This document shows, piece by piece, positions 1-7,418 of a stretch of 41,261 nucleotides of DNA. The notes beneath the pieces were generated by a model, which saw only the letters and a program-made list of their open reading frames with translations, had not been told where the DNA came from and made no database searches. A program made the position numbers and the translations under genes. Source of the DNA: Alicyclobacillus pomorum DSM 14955 (GTDB lineage Bacteria; Bacillota; Bacilli; Alicyclobacillales; Alicyclobacillaceae); contig NZ_AXAR01000023.1 of the NCBI RefSeq assembly GCF_000472905.1, positions 1 through 41,261 on the forward strand. Reading direction: 5' to 3'. Numbering within the stretch: position 1 is the first letter of the stretch; each line of letters opens with the position of its first letter.

Positions 1-708
1 CAAGTCATTCTTTGGGTACAAGGAACATCTCGCGATGACTGAAGAAGAAATCATCACGGCAATTGAAGTCACGGGCGGTAGTGTAGATGACGGTAAGCAA
101 TTATCCAAACTTCTTCAGGAGTCGGTTGAAACCGGGATTAAAGTGAATGAAGTGATTGCGGATACCGCCTACTCAGGGAAATAACCTTGCCGAACTCAAG
201 GTGAAAAGGAATTCAAGCGGTAATCCCGTTAAGTCCGATAGTTCATACCGGAGGTCCCAAGCAAGAAGGCTTTCAATACAACAAGGACGCCGATTTTGTG
301 GTTTGTCCCGCTGGAGAACATAGTAACCGAAAAGCGATTCAAGGAAGTAAGAACTCTGGTCATAGTCGTTCAATGGTTTTTTACTTTGATGTAGAAAAAT
401 GCAAGGTTTGCCCTCATCGCGATGGATGCTACAAACCGAATGCAAAAGCCAAAACTTACTCGATACGGATCGTCGCAGAACACTATAAAGAGCACATGGA
501 GTTCGAGCAAAGTGATACGTTTAAATCACGCATCCGGCGACGACCCATTATTGAACACAAGAACGCGGAACTTAAGAGACACCATGGCTTAACCAGGGCG
601 AAGTACCGTGGTCTATTCGGCATGCGAATACAGGCATATCTATCAGCTTTCGTTGTAAATGCAAAACGAATGGTACAGCTGATAAATAAAATGCAGCCTT
701 CCTCTTGA
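1..708 (+). pseudogene. IS1182-like transposase, 3' part, frameshifted
   Basis: This is the C-terminal part of a DDE transposase whose 5' end lies outside the window. Read from base 2 it gives KSFFGYKEHLAM, then VIADTAYSGK, and stops at 182-184. The matching sequence continues in other frames: NLAELK near 183-200, then from 208 an uninterrupted stretch with VIPLSP, DADFVVCPAGEH, CKVCPHRDGC and IEHKNAELKRHHGLTRAKY, ending with TGA at 706-708. The CxxCxxxxxC cluster and the ELKRHHGLTRAKYRGL tail are typical of IS1182-type transposases. At least two frame changes between about 181 and 208 mean it cannot make a full transposase, unless the reads are wrong there. The intact-looking 298-708 stretch is only the C-terminal domain. 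Family placement is from motif memory and is moderately sure. Confidence 0.8.
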
Positions 709-722
709 GCGAGGAAAGCTGC
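693..722. terminator. Hairpin at the end of the transposase gene
   Basis: GCAGCCTTCCTC at 693-704 pairs with GAGGAAAGCTGC at 711-722, with one mismatch and a short loop that includes the transposase stop codon. A short T-rich stretch (ACTTTTACT) follows. It may be a weak terminator or part of the element's end. The exact right end of the insertion sequence and any target duplication cannot be defined, because the left end is outside the window. Confidence 0.45.
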
Positions 723-842
723 ACTTTTACTGATCTTTCATCCAATAAAGGGATCTGTGTAGGATTAGCAACTACGTTGCTCTTTAAATAACCCTTTTTG
801 CAGTGCTCTCCTCTTGGGCCGTTTTTTGTGTCCTGTCGGCGA

Positions 843-1115
843 TTATCCTTGGTTTGCCACCGCGTTAAAACGCTTGGTCAAACGGGATTTCTTGCGGCTG
901 GCTGTGTTGCGATGGATGATACCCTTTGTCGCTGCTTTATCCAGTGCACGCGTTGCTATTCTCAAAGCAAGGCGAGCTTGTTCGATTTCGCTCTGCGCCA
1001 ACGCGGTCTCAAACTTCTTGATGGTGGTTCGCAGTGCAGATTTCAGCGATGTGTTGTGCAACGTCCTCTTCGCACTGATGCGAACACGCTTTTCTGCTGA
1101 CTTGATGTTTGGCAC
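843..1115 (-). CDS. rpsT: 30S ribosomal protein S20
   Basis: A small basic protein of 90 residues that binds 16S rRNA in the small ribosomal subunit. It begins (M)PNIKSAEKRVRIS and ends SRKKSRLTKRFNAVANQG, with internal KSALRTTIKKF; this matches S20 along its whole length, and 85-90 residues is normal. The start is GTG (complement of 1113-1115), chosen because the strong Shine-Dalgarno AAGGAGGTGA sits four bases upstream and because PNIKSA is the universal S20 N-terminus. It is divergent from gpr, the same rpsT-gpr arrangement as in Bacillus, where S20 lies just before the germination protease. A promoter candidate lies at 1160-1189. Confidence 0.97.
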   Translation of the reverse strand: MPNIKSAEKRVRISAKRTLHNTSLKSALRTTIKKFETALAQSEIEQARLALRIATRALDKAATKGIIHRNTASRKKSRLTKRFNAVANQG

Positions 1116-1159
1116 AGTCTCACCTCCTTGACAATCCCCAGCGATTACAGACAAAGAAG

Positions 1160-1189
1160 AGTTTAGCACAGTTAGGCGCTGCACCGCAA
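1160..1189 (-). promoter_or_regulatory. Candidate sigma-A promoter for rpsT
   Basis: On the minus strand TTGCGG (1184-1189) and TAAACT (1160-1165) are separated by 18 bases, with a TG motif just before the -10 box. This lies about 45 bases upstream of the GTG start of rpsT. The match is moderate. Confidence 0.45.
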
Positions 1190-1222
1190 TATCCTGTGGC
1201 GCCTTGCTATTTGGCGACAAGG

Positions 1223-1251
1223 GTATACGGATTTTGGTTCGGCGCAGTCTA
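1223..1251 (+). promoter_or_regulatory. Possible sigma-G type promoter for gpr
   Basis: GTATA (1223-1227) and CAGTCTA (1245-1251) are 17 bases apart, resembling the forespore sigma-F/sigma-G pattern (GYATA, then CATnnTA) with one mismatch in the -10. In Bacillus gpr is transcribed in the forespore, which makes this reasonable. The match is weak. Confidence 0.3.
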
Positions 1252-1262
1252 CACATTAGATG

Positions 1263-1280
1263 AGCGATTTGCAAATTTCC
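1263..1280 (+). repeat. TTTGCAAA element, copy upstream of gpr
   Basis: AGCGATTTGCAAATTTCC lies 20 bases before the gpr start. It differs at one position from the 18-base core of the two identical 20-mers at 5881 and 7246. Its role is unknown. Confidence 0.6.
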
Positions 1281-1300
1281 TCTTGAACGGGGGGCACCAG

Positions 1301-2335
1301 ATGAGAACCAATGACTGGCGAAGACTCTACCGATCCCGGCCGCGCGAGGACGATGTCGAAACAGACTTTGCGTACAGTCCTCGCACCGACCTGGCACTCG
1401 AAAGACATGAACTGGCGAAGCGGATGCAGCCGAAGATTCCTGGTGTTGTCGAAGAGAAAGAAGCGCTGGATGGCATTACCGTGTCTCGAATGAAGGTGAC
1501 GAGCGCCGCCGGTGAAAAGGCCATTGGTAAGAAGCGTGGCCAGTACATTACGCTGGAGGTCCCAGGGTTGCGTCATCGCGATCCACGCCTACAAGACAGG
1601 GTTGTCGACCAACTGGAAATTGAATTTGGAACTCTGCTGGACCTGCCTCGCCACGCATCCGTGCTTGTGATTGGATTGGGCAACGAACACGTCACCCCGG
1701 ATGCGCTGGGACCAAAGGTGGTTGAGCGGTTGTTTGTGACGCGACACTTGTTTCCGTACATGCCTGAATTGAAACAACAAGGGTACCGCACGGTTGCCGC
1801 CTTGTCTCCCGGTGTACTCGGCGTGACAGGCATTGAGACCAGTGAAATTGTCAAGGGCACCGTTGAGCACGTCAAACCGGATGTTGTCATTGCCATTGAT
1901 GCTTTAGCGTCCCGGTCGTTATCGCGGGTCAATTCCACCATCCAGATTGCCGATACAGGGATCTCTCCGGGCGCTGGCGTCGGTAACAAGCGGAAGGCGC
2001 TCGACGAGGACACGCTCGGGTGTAAAGTGTACGCCGTCGGCGTGCCCACAGTGGTGGACGCCGCAACCATCGCGAACGACGCCATGGACCTTGTTCTCGG
2101 GCAGCTGAGGGCGTCCGTTCCCAACAACAGCGCCAGCCAACTGTTTGATCAATTTGAAGATACGGAGAGGTGGCAGATGATTCGAGAGGTGTTGGATCCC
2201 CTCGGGAACAACCTGATGGTGACCCCGAAGGAAATCGACGAGTTTGTGGACGACGTTGCCGACGTCGTCGCGCGGGGACTGAACTTAGCGCTCCATCCAG
2301 CCATGGCTGAGGCGGAACCCCCCGTTTCGCACTAA
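1301..2335 (+). CDS. gpr: Germination protease GPR
   Basis: GPR is the endopeptidase (family M63/A25 type) that begins degradation of small acid-soluble proteins when a spore germinates. It is made in the developing spore as a zymogen that cuts off its own N-terminal propeptide. This 344-residue protein has the expected layout: YSPRTDLALE near residue 26, which resembles the Bacillus autoprocessing site region, then LVIGLGNEHVTPDALGP, SPGVLGVTGIETSEIV, VIAIDALASRS, IQIADTGISPGAGVGNKR and VYAVGVPTVVDA, all hallmark GPR blocks. The start ATG at 1301 follows a G-rich Shine-Dalgarno (GGGGGG) six bases away; the open frame extends further upstream but without family similarity. Length is slightly under the Bacillus enzyme (about 370). 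The next expected gene, spoIIP, is absent. Confidence 0.95.
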   Translation: MRTNDWRRLYRSRPREDDVETDFAYSPRTDLALERHELAKRMQPKIPGVVEEKEALDGITVSRMKVTSAAGEKAIGKKRGQYITLEVPGLRHRDPRLQDRVVDQLEIEFGTLLDLPRHASVLVIGLGNEHVTPDALGPKVVERLFVTRHLFPYMPELKQQGYRTVAALSPGVLGVTGIETSEIVKGTVEHVKPDVVIAIDALASRSLSRVNSTIQIADTGISPGAGVGNKRKALDEDTLGCKVYAVGVPTVVDAATIANDAMDLVLGQLRASVPNNSASQLFDQFEDTERWQMIREVLDPLGNNLMVTPKEIDEFVDDVADVVARGLNLALHPAMAEAEPPVSH

Positions 2336-2393
2336 CGTGAGGTTCACGCGACAACCTTTTGCAGACTGGCCTCGCAGGACTTGCGCTCGCACG

Positions 2394-3710
2394 TCAAGGG
2401 GTGCTTTCCCGCACCCGCAACGTGCAGAGCCTGGCGACGGTTTGAATGACCGCGGAGAGGCCTGTTCCTGCACCTAGAAACACCAATGGCAGCAAGGGTT
2501 CCGTGTAGCGACCGAACACAAAGTAGATACTGTACAGCGCGGTGTAGTACAAGAGCGTAGCCCACACAAACAGGAGGTCGCGTTTGTTTTTCCATCGTAA
2601 CAACAGTCCCACAAGATAACCCCAAAAGCAGATGGTCACGATGCGCGGTTGCCAGGTGTGGATGGTCTGAATCTGTACGCCAAATATCTTGATCCAGTAG
2701 AACGTGTCATTCCACAAGCGCTGCGGTTTTAAATAGAGATAACTTTTCAACATAGACTGTGGATTGTCGTGCCACCACTTGGCCAACCTCGATTTCGCTG
2801 CCGCTTGTTCATACATGGACAAGTCATACGCGGTGAAGCCTGGGTGTGCCGCCTTAATGTTGGCAATCAGTTGTGGTTCTGACACCTGGTTGGGATATCC
2901 TTCTCCCTGATATGTTCCGAGTAACATCGGGTCGCCGGTGCCTGCGGTGAGTGGAATGAATTTGTGATAATCATGGTAGTTTCGAATCCACCAGGGGCAC
3001 AGGACGGCGCAAATGATGAGCACCCACAGCGTGGATCGAACCATGAGTGACCGAAACGGATACCGCTTGAGTAGGTGATAGAGCACAATGACCACCGGAA
3101 ATGCGGCCACTGTGGGGCGAAACATCAAGGCTATCACGTAGCTAGCGACCATGCCTGCAAAAGCGGCCCACCTTCGGGTACGCGCGTGGCGCACCGAGAA
3201 GTACAGTAAGAACATAAAGCTGGCCATAAACGGCGGTTCCGTCAGCAGCAGGTTATCGGTGAGAATTTCGGGAACGTATACTGCTGTGCAGGCGGCCGCG
3301 ACGATGCCTGCCCAGGGGTAACAGATCTCTTTGCCGAACAGATACGTCGCATAGATGCCGGCAACACCGATGAGGATCATCACAACTTTGGCTGCGTAGA
3401 GCCCGATATTGTGCCAGCCGAACACCGCGAAGACAGCGGCAAGCAGCAAGGATATGCCTGGCATCATGTGGACAGTGTGTTCGTTCAAGCTATGGTACGT
3501 GAGCCGACCATACTCCAACAACCGAATGGCGCTCTGCGTGTACCCAGCATCGTCGCTGTGCAGGTTGAGACTCAATCCGTAGCGCCACAGTGCAAACAGG
3601 CGCAAACCCAGTGCCACAAGTAAAACCATGGCCACAGCAATGCGTGGGGCCATGGTACGCAGGCTTCTCCTGCTGGTAGACTCCGTGTTAGATTGGGATA
3701 ACGATTGCAT
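2394..3710 (-). CDS. GT39-type (PMT_2/ArnT-like) membrane glycosyltransferase
   Basis: A 438-residue integral membrane protein with about ten hydrophobic segments, resembling the GT-C fold family GT39/PMT_2. These enzymes move a sugar from a polyprenyl-phosphate carrier to an acceptor on the outer face of the membrane. Supporting motifs are the acidic NLHSDDAGY in the first external loop (about residue 52; acidic loop residues are catalytic in the family), LLLTEPPF in the middle and CPWWIRN. It is a paralogue of the protein at 5988-7247, sharing LTEP and PWWIRN blocks and the following D/GNPxLxG-like stretch. The start ATG at 3708-3710 is chosen because AAGGAGGAACAGA directly precedes it. It lies 35 bases downstream of the lytic transglycosylase frame on the same strand and may be cotranscribed with it. 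Donor and acceptor cannot be told from sequence. Confidence 0.82.
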   Translation of the reverse strand: MQSLSQSNTESTSRRSLRTMAPRIAVAMVLLVALGLRLFALWRYGLSLNLHSDDAGYTQSAIRLLEYGRLTYHSLNEHTVHMMPGISLLLAAVFAVFGWHNIGLYAAKVVMILIGVAGIYATYLFGKEICYPWAGIVAAACTAVYVPEILTDNLLLTEPPFMASFMFLLYFSVRHARTRRWAAFAGMVASYVIALMFRPTVAAFPVVIVLYHLLKRYPFRSLMVRSTLWVLIICAVLCPWWIRNYHDYHKFIPLTAGTGDPMLLGTYQGEGYPNQVSEPQLIANIKAAHPGFTAYDLSMYEQAAAKSRLAKWWHDNPQSMLKSYLYLKPQRLWNDTFYWIKIFGVQIQTIHTWQPRIVTICFWGYLVGLLLRWKNKRDLLFVWATLLYYTALYSIYFVFGRYTEPLLPLVFLGAGTGLSAVIQTVARLCTLRVRESTP

Positions 3711-3745
3711 TCTGTTCCTCCTTAGTGAAACCCATAGACAAACGC

Positions 3746-4523
3746 CTAGACCGTGGCATCCCACGATGCGGCCCGAGCGAGTACACTTTTCACGTACGCT
3801 TGTGTCTCTGGATACGGCGGAATTCCTCTGTTCGCCCGTACTGCGGCCGGGCCAGCGTTGTACGCAGCGAGAGCCAAGTTCATGTCACCGTGGAATTCGG
3901 ACAGCAACTGGGCAAGGTATCGCGTTCCCCCATCGATGTTTTGGGCCGGATCCCATGGATTCATGCCCAGTGCCTCGGCTGTACTGGGCATGAGCTGCAT
4001 CAGTCCAATGGCGCCGGCGCTGCTGTGCGCTTCTGGATTCATGCTTGACTCCTGCGCGATGACGCTGCGAATGATGGACTCTGGTACGCCGTATTTACTA
4101 GCGGCTTGCTTCACCGCATTGTCAATCACACGCTGAACGTTTCCCCCACTGCTCGAATCCGCAGAATGAGACGTGTGAATCGCGGTATACGTAGATGAAC
4201 CGGCCTGCTGCGCGGCCTTCAACCATTGCAGGACGGCGAGTCGACATGCCAGGACGTCCGGTTCCACTCTCCATCTCGCTCGTCGCAACCGGCGACCACA
4301 GAGCATCTTCCGCCGGAGTCACACCTTCGTCTGCTCCTGGCATCGGCAACGCGTTGAGGACGGAGAGTACCCAATCTTTAGCAAGGGCTTCTAGGAGCAC
4401 TTCCGAAAAGACGCTGTCGCGCGTCGTGGTTGCGTCTTTCGAAGACGTGGCAGCGTTGGACGTGGCGCTGCGTTGCGTCGACAAGGATACTGTGTTCATC
4501 ACGGGCACCCAACTGTCAGCCAT
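3746..4523 (-). pseudogene. Lytic transglycosylase (SLT domain), apparent frameshift
   Basis: The C-terminal part (read from about 4240 down to 3746) is a clear SLT lysozyme-like domain that cleaves peptidoglycan: YGVPESIIRSVIAQESSMNP with the catalytic Glu, SSAGAIGLMQLMPSTA, and NLALAAYNAGPAAV. An N-terminal part in another frame starts at ATG 4521-4523 (MADSWVPVMNTVSLS) and contains FSEVLLEALAKDWVLSVLNALP, like the non-catalytic leader of small Bacillus SLT proteins such as CwlQ/YjbJ. The two frames overlap over 4122-4306. Outside about 4240-4260 each becomes Arg/Cys-rich and non-coding in character, so one gene broken by a one-base gain (or two-base loss) is likely. It could also be a sequencing error, or the SLT part could be expressed from an internal start. 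No catalytic residue is missing. Confidence 0.7.
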
Positions 4524-4547
4524 ACTGATACCCGCTTTCTCTAAAAT

Positions 4548-4559
4548 TCTCGTACGAGA
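4548..4559. promoter_or_regulatory. 12-bp perfect palindrome upstream of the transglycosylase
   Basis: TCTCGTACGAGA is a perfect palindrome 25 bases upstream of the minus-strand start at 4523. It lies in the 199-base gap between divergent genes and could be an operator. No regulator is recognised. The rest of that gap (4524-4722) holds no gene, and I found no convincing promoter in it. Confidence 0.25.
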
Positions 4560-4722
4560 GTTCTGCTCCCGCTGTTGAATTTCCTGCTTTACCCCTTCAT
4601 CTTCACGCCGTTCCCGATTCTATCTAGTGATCCGCAAAACTATTGGATCTCAGTGATAATGTCGGTATTGTCCTCATATACATCTCTCAAACCGATGATG
4701 GTACAGGGCGAGGGATGAAGAG

Positions 4723-5193
4723 ATGAGTAACGGATTGGAGAATCTTCCGCAATACATCAAACGGGGGCTGGCAGCCACGCTGTTTACGGTGATGTTGGTC
4801 GGATCTTGCGCGGCCGCACTCTCCGCACTTGCAGCCGCAGTCAGTACACTTTCCGGAAACTACAGCAGTGGCGAGAGACAGATGGCTTTGAGCACACAGG
4901 TGCCCGCGTCCACGTCTACCGCAGCACCAACTGAACACGTATCAGATGGAACGCAGGCAACTGGAACGCAGGCAACGCCTCTACCGCAACCGAAGGCTGC
5001 GAGCGTAAATGTGATGGATGAACTCAACGCCAAAGTGGACAGGATGCACAGTCCGATTCAACAGACGTTGGATTACGGGGGTGTGGTGCTGGGCGACAAG
5101 GTTCAACAGTCGTTCGGTCAACTCTTGTCCGGTCTCTTGCAGACTTTATTCGTAGACCAGTCCCCACCTTCTCAACAGGGAGACGCAAACTGA
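4723..5193 (+). CDS. Membrane-anchored protein, possibly YqxA-like (DUF3679)
   Basis: A 156-residue protein with one N-terminal membrane segment or uncleaved signal (about residues 14-42, rich in Ala/Leu/Val), a low-complexity Ser/Thr/Ala/Gln linker containing a short tandem repeat (GTQATGTQAT, about 76-85), and an amphipathic C-terminus with GDKVQQSFGQLLSGLLQTLF. In Bacillus the gene before lepA is yqxA, a small single-pass protein with a similar overall plan (hydrophobic N-terminus, hydrophobic C-terminal tail). Position and architecture suggest a relative, but I see no decisive motif. The ATG follows GAGGGATGAAGAG. Its stop overlaps the start of the next gene (TGATG), so the two are probably translated together. 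Confidence 0.5.
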   Translation: MSNGLENLPQYIKRGLAATLFTVMLVGSCAAALSALAAAVSTLSGNYSSGERQMALSTQVPASTSTAAPTEHVSDGTQATGTQATPLPQPKAASVNVMDELNAKVDRMHSPIQQTLDYGGVVLGDKVQQSFGQLLSGLLQTLFVDQSPPSQQGDAN

Positions 5194-5837
5194 TGGAAGA
5201 ACGCGCCGCCATCCGCCGCAAGCGGCCCTTAAAACTTGCCCTTCAAGTCGAAACGTGGTCTCTCCTGTGGATTGTGACGGAGACGGTTCTGTCCGCCGTC
5301 GCTGCAGTGTCAGCGGGCAGTCTGGCAATGTCTGCTTTCAGTGTGGACAGCGCAGTAGAACTGGTGTCTGGGGTTGTGTTGTTGCTGCGCCTCATGACGG
5401 AATACTGGACAGGCAAAGATCAGTTGTCAGACATGGTGGAGCGGGTTGCAGCGGGAACTGTAGGCTCGTGTCTGTTGTTGCTGGCCGCGTACATTTCATT
5501 TAAATCCGGTCAGCAATTGGCTGCGAAGACGCCGGTTGAGGTCAGCACTCTCGGTGCAGTCGTTGCTGCGGTTTCGAGTCTGCTCACTCCCTGGCTGGCA
5601 TCGCTCAAGCACAGGTTGGGCGTGAAGCTGCACAGCCACGCATTGCTTGGGGACGCAGCGTGCAGTATGACCTGCGCCTACATGGCGTGGACGCTCTTGG
5701 CTGGACTGGCCGTGCAATGGGCATTTGGGTGGTGGTGGATGGACGCTGTCGCTGCGCTCGGCATTGTGTACTTCGTTCTGCGAGAAGCGTTGGAATCCTG
5801 GACCTCGGCGTTGACGGGTGAAGCGCACGTCCACTGA
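5193..5837 (+). CDS. CDF-like integral membrane protein (cation efflux type)
   Basis: A 214-residue protein with about five to six membrane helices and no soluble C-terminal domain. Two stretches recall the metal-binding helices of cation diffusion facilitators: AFSVDSAVELVSGVVLL (about 48-64) and HSHALLGDAACSMTCAYMAW (about 147-166), which includes the GDA motif of helix V. The usual second metal ligands of each helix pair (His/Asp four residues on) are not conserved, and the cytoplasmic dimer domain of CDF proteins is missing. Transport of a metal is therefore uncertain; it may be a degenerate or membrane-only family member. It starts at ATG 5193, one base inside the previous stop codon, so it forms an operon with 4723-5193. 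It ends CxxH-free with a short HVH tail. Confidence 0.6.
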   Translation: MEERAAIRRKRPLKLALQVETWSLLWIVTETVLSAVAAVSAGSLAMSAFSVDSAVELVSGVVLLLRLMTEYWTGKDQLSDMVERVAAGTVGSCLLLLAAYISFKSGQQLAAKTPVEVSTLGAVVAAVSSLLTPWLASLKHRLGVKLHSHALLGDAACSMTCAYMAWTLLAGLAVQWAFGWWWMDAVAALGIVYFVLREALESWTSALTGEAHVH

Positions 5838-5880
5838 CTTGCTCGTCGGCCAGTTCCATGAGTACACTACGATAGGATTG

Positions 5881-5900
5881 AGCGATTTGCAAAATTCCAC
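5881..5900 (+). repeat. 20-bp direct repeat, left copy
   Basis: AGCGATTTGCAAAATTCCAC is identical to the sequence at 7246-7265, so the pair brackets the GT39 gene at 5988-7247. It lies about 90 bases before that gene's probable start. Related elements are at 1263, 11841 and 37317. Confidence 0.8.
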
Positions 5901-5987
5901 GTCAGTGGCTCAGTACGACGAGATGTCACTTGCGTTGTGCCAATCGCTGAATCGTGTATTCTCATGAAACGCTGGGGGAGACAAATT

Positions 5988-7247
5988 GTGTTCACGTGGT
6001 TTTCAGGAATGGTCCGCCGAGAGGACGGTTCTTTTCGGTGGGCATGGCTTGTCGGTTGCTTTCTCGTCCTGGTCGCGTGTGCGGTACAGGGTTGGCAATT
6101 TCACAAATCGACCTACGTTCCGCTCACAGGGGACATGATCCACTACAACCACGCGGCGAACGAGCTGCTGCAGCGGCACGTGCTGTCGTATTGGTCGATG
6201 TATCCAAGCGCTCAGGTGATGCCTGGGTACCCGCTCTTTCTGGCAGCGTGCAAGTGGATTGCAGGCACCCGGTGGATTGTCGGCCATGGGCAGTTTGGAC
6301 TTCCTGGACTGCGGTTCATTGTGCTTGTACAGGGAATGTTGTCGGTCGTTGGAACGCTGGTTGTGTACGCCGTGGCTCGGCGAGTCTGCGCACCGCTGTG
6401 GGCGGGGCTCGGCGCTCTGTTGTGGACGCTCTACTTGCCGCAAGCGCACGCTACCACCACCATTTTGACGGAGCCGTTGTATACATTCTTGCTCTGGTCG
6501 TTCATGTGGTTAGCCCTCCGTGCGGCAGAACGTCCTACGGTCGCGCGCTGGTTGTTGGTGGGCGTTGGTCTCGGCGCATGCACCCTCGTTCGTCCAACCC
6601 CAATGCCCATCCTGGCCATTGTCGCCGTCTATCTGTGGTGGCAGTGGCGGCGAGCGCGATTTCACCTGAAGCACGCCGTATCCTTCTTTGCTGCATCGTG
6701 CGTTGGCTTTCTCATCTGTCTTGTCCCGTGGTGGATCCGCAACTGGATTACGTTCCACAGGCTCATCCTAACGAGCGACGACGCAGGAAATCCCTTGTTG
6801 TACGGAAGTGTTCCGAGTTGGGCCCCGTACTCCACGGATATTCGCGGTCTGACAGCACAGCAACAGGAAGCGCTCGCTGTGCACAACATCGTCCTGGGAT
6901 TTTCGCAACACCCCCTGGGCTATTTGAAGTGGTACACGGTGGATAAACTCAGTCAAATGTTCGGTCAACCGTGGTATCCGAAGACGGAACCGCTGCAGTG
7001 GTGGGCAAACCTGCACGTGCTCTGGGTTGTCGTCGGCGTACTGGGCCTCTTACTCAGTCTCCGGTGCACCGCCGTGCGTTGGCTGACCGCTGTCATGGCG
7101 TTTCTCGTCGTGCTGCAACTTCCGTTCATTCCGCTTCCACGCTACGTATTGCCCGTGATGCCCGTGGTATTTATCGGCACCGGGCGGTTCGGGCAGCAAC
7201 TGACCACATGGTGCCGTCGATTCAGAACGGTTCTCGTGACACGCTAG
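5988..7247 (+). CDS. GT39-type (PMT_2/ArnT-like) membrane glycosyltransferase
   Basis: A 419-residue polytopic membrane protein, paralogous to the one at 2394-3710. It should transfer a sugar from a polyprenyl-phosphate donor to an acceptor outside the membrane. Motifs are the acidic loop PLTGDMIHYNHAANELL (about residues 36-52), ILTEPLYTFLLW in the middle, VPWWIRN, and a P-rich MPGYPLF segment. The start chosen is GTG 5988, which has GGGGGAGA seven bases upstream; the frame stays open to a GTG at 5937 and an ATG at 5964, but neither has a ribosome site. The next two genes encode a GT2 lipid-carrier glycosyltransferase and an ArnE-like small protein, the usual partners of such enzymes. Its TAG stop lies inside the right copy of the 20-bp repeat. 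Acceptor unknown. Confidence 0.82.
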   Translation: MFTWFSGMVRREDGSFRWAWLVGCFLVLVACAVQGWQFHKSTYVPLTGDMIHYNHAANELLQRHVLSYWSMYPSAQVMPGYPLFLAACKWIAGTRWIVGHGQFGLPGLRFIVLVQGMLSVVGTLVVYAVARRVCAPLWAGLGALLWTLYLPQAHATTTILTEPLYTFLLWSFMWLALRAAERPTVARWLLVGVGLGACTLVRPTPMPILAIVAVYLWWQWRRARFHLKHAVSFFAASCVGFLICLVPWWIRNWITFHRLILTSDDAGNPLLYGSVPSWAPYSTDIRGLTAQQQEALAVHNIVLGFSQHPLGYLKWYTVDKLSQMFGQPWYPKTEPLQWWANLHVLWVVVGVLGLLLSLRCTAVRWLTAVMAFLVVLQLPFIPLPRYVLPVMPVVFIGTGRFGQQLTTWCRRFRTVLVTR

Positions 7248-7265
7248 CGATTTGCAAAATTCCAC
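7246..7265 (+). repeat. 20-bp direct repeat, right copy
   Basis: AGCGATTTGCAAAATTCCAC again, identical to 5881-5900 and 1365 bases away. Its first two bases are part of the TAG stop of the GT39 gene. It precedes the GT2 gene by about 150 bases. Confidence 0.8.
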
Positions 7266-7323
7266 TCGCGTGTTTTCACACGAACTCTCTTCCATCACAG
7301 CCTCCGCTCCGTTTCAGCGACAC

Positions 7324-7375
7324 AGCACAAGCGGCCTGCAGGACACAATAGTTTGCATCCGGCGCCGCTTGTGCT
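7324..7375. other. Long stem-loop with 12-bp perfect arms
   Basis: AGCACAAGCGGC (7324-7335) and GCCGCTTGTGCT (7364-7375) are perfectly complementary around a 28-base loop. It lies between the GT39 gene and the GT2 gene, 44 bases before the GT2 start. No T-run follows, so it is not a simple terminator. An mRNA structure controlling the GT2 gene or a protein-binding site are both possible. Confidence 0.55.
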
Positions 7376-7418
7376 AATCTGTTGAACGGAATGTCGAAGT
7401 TTGGAGGCTTATCATCAC

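Noticed and set aside
5954-6946. A 330-codon open frame overlapping the GT39 gene in another frame
   Set aside because: It is Arg/Cys/Ser/Val-rich, without membrane segments or motifs, while the overlapping GT39 frame has clear family blocks.
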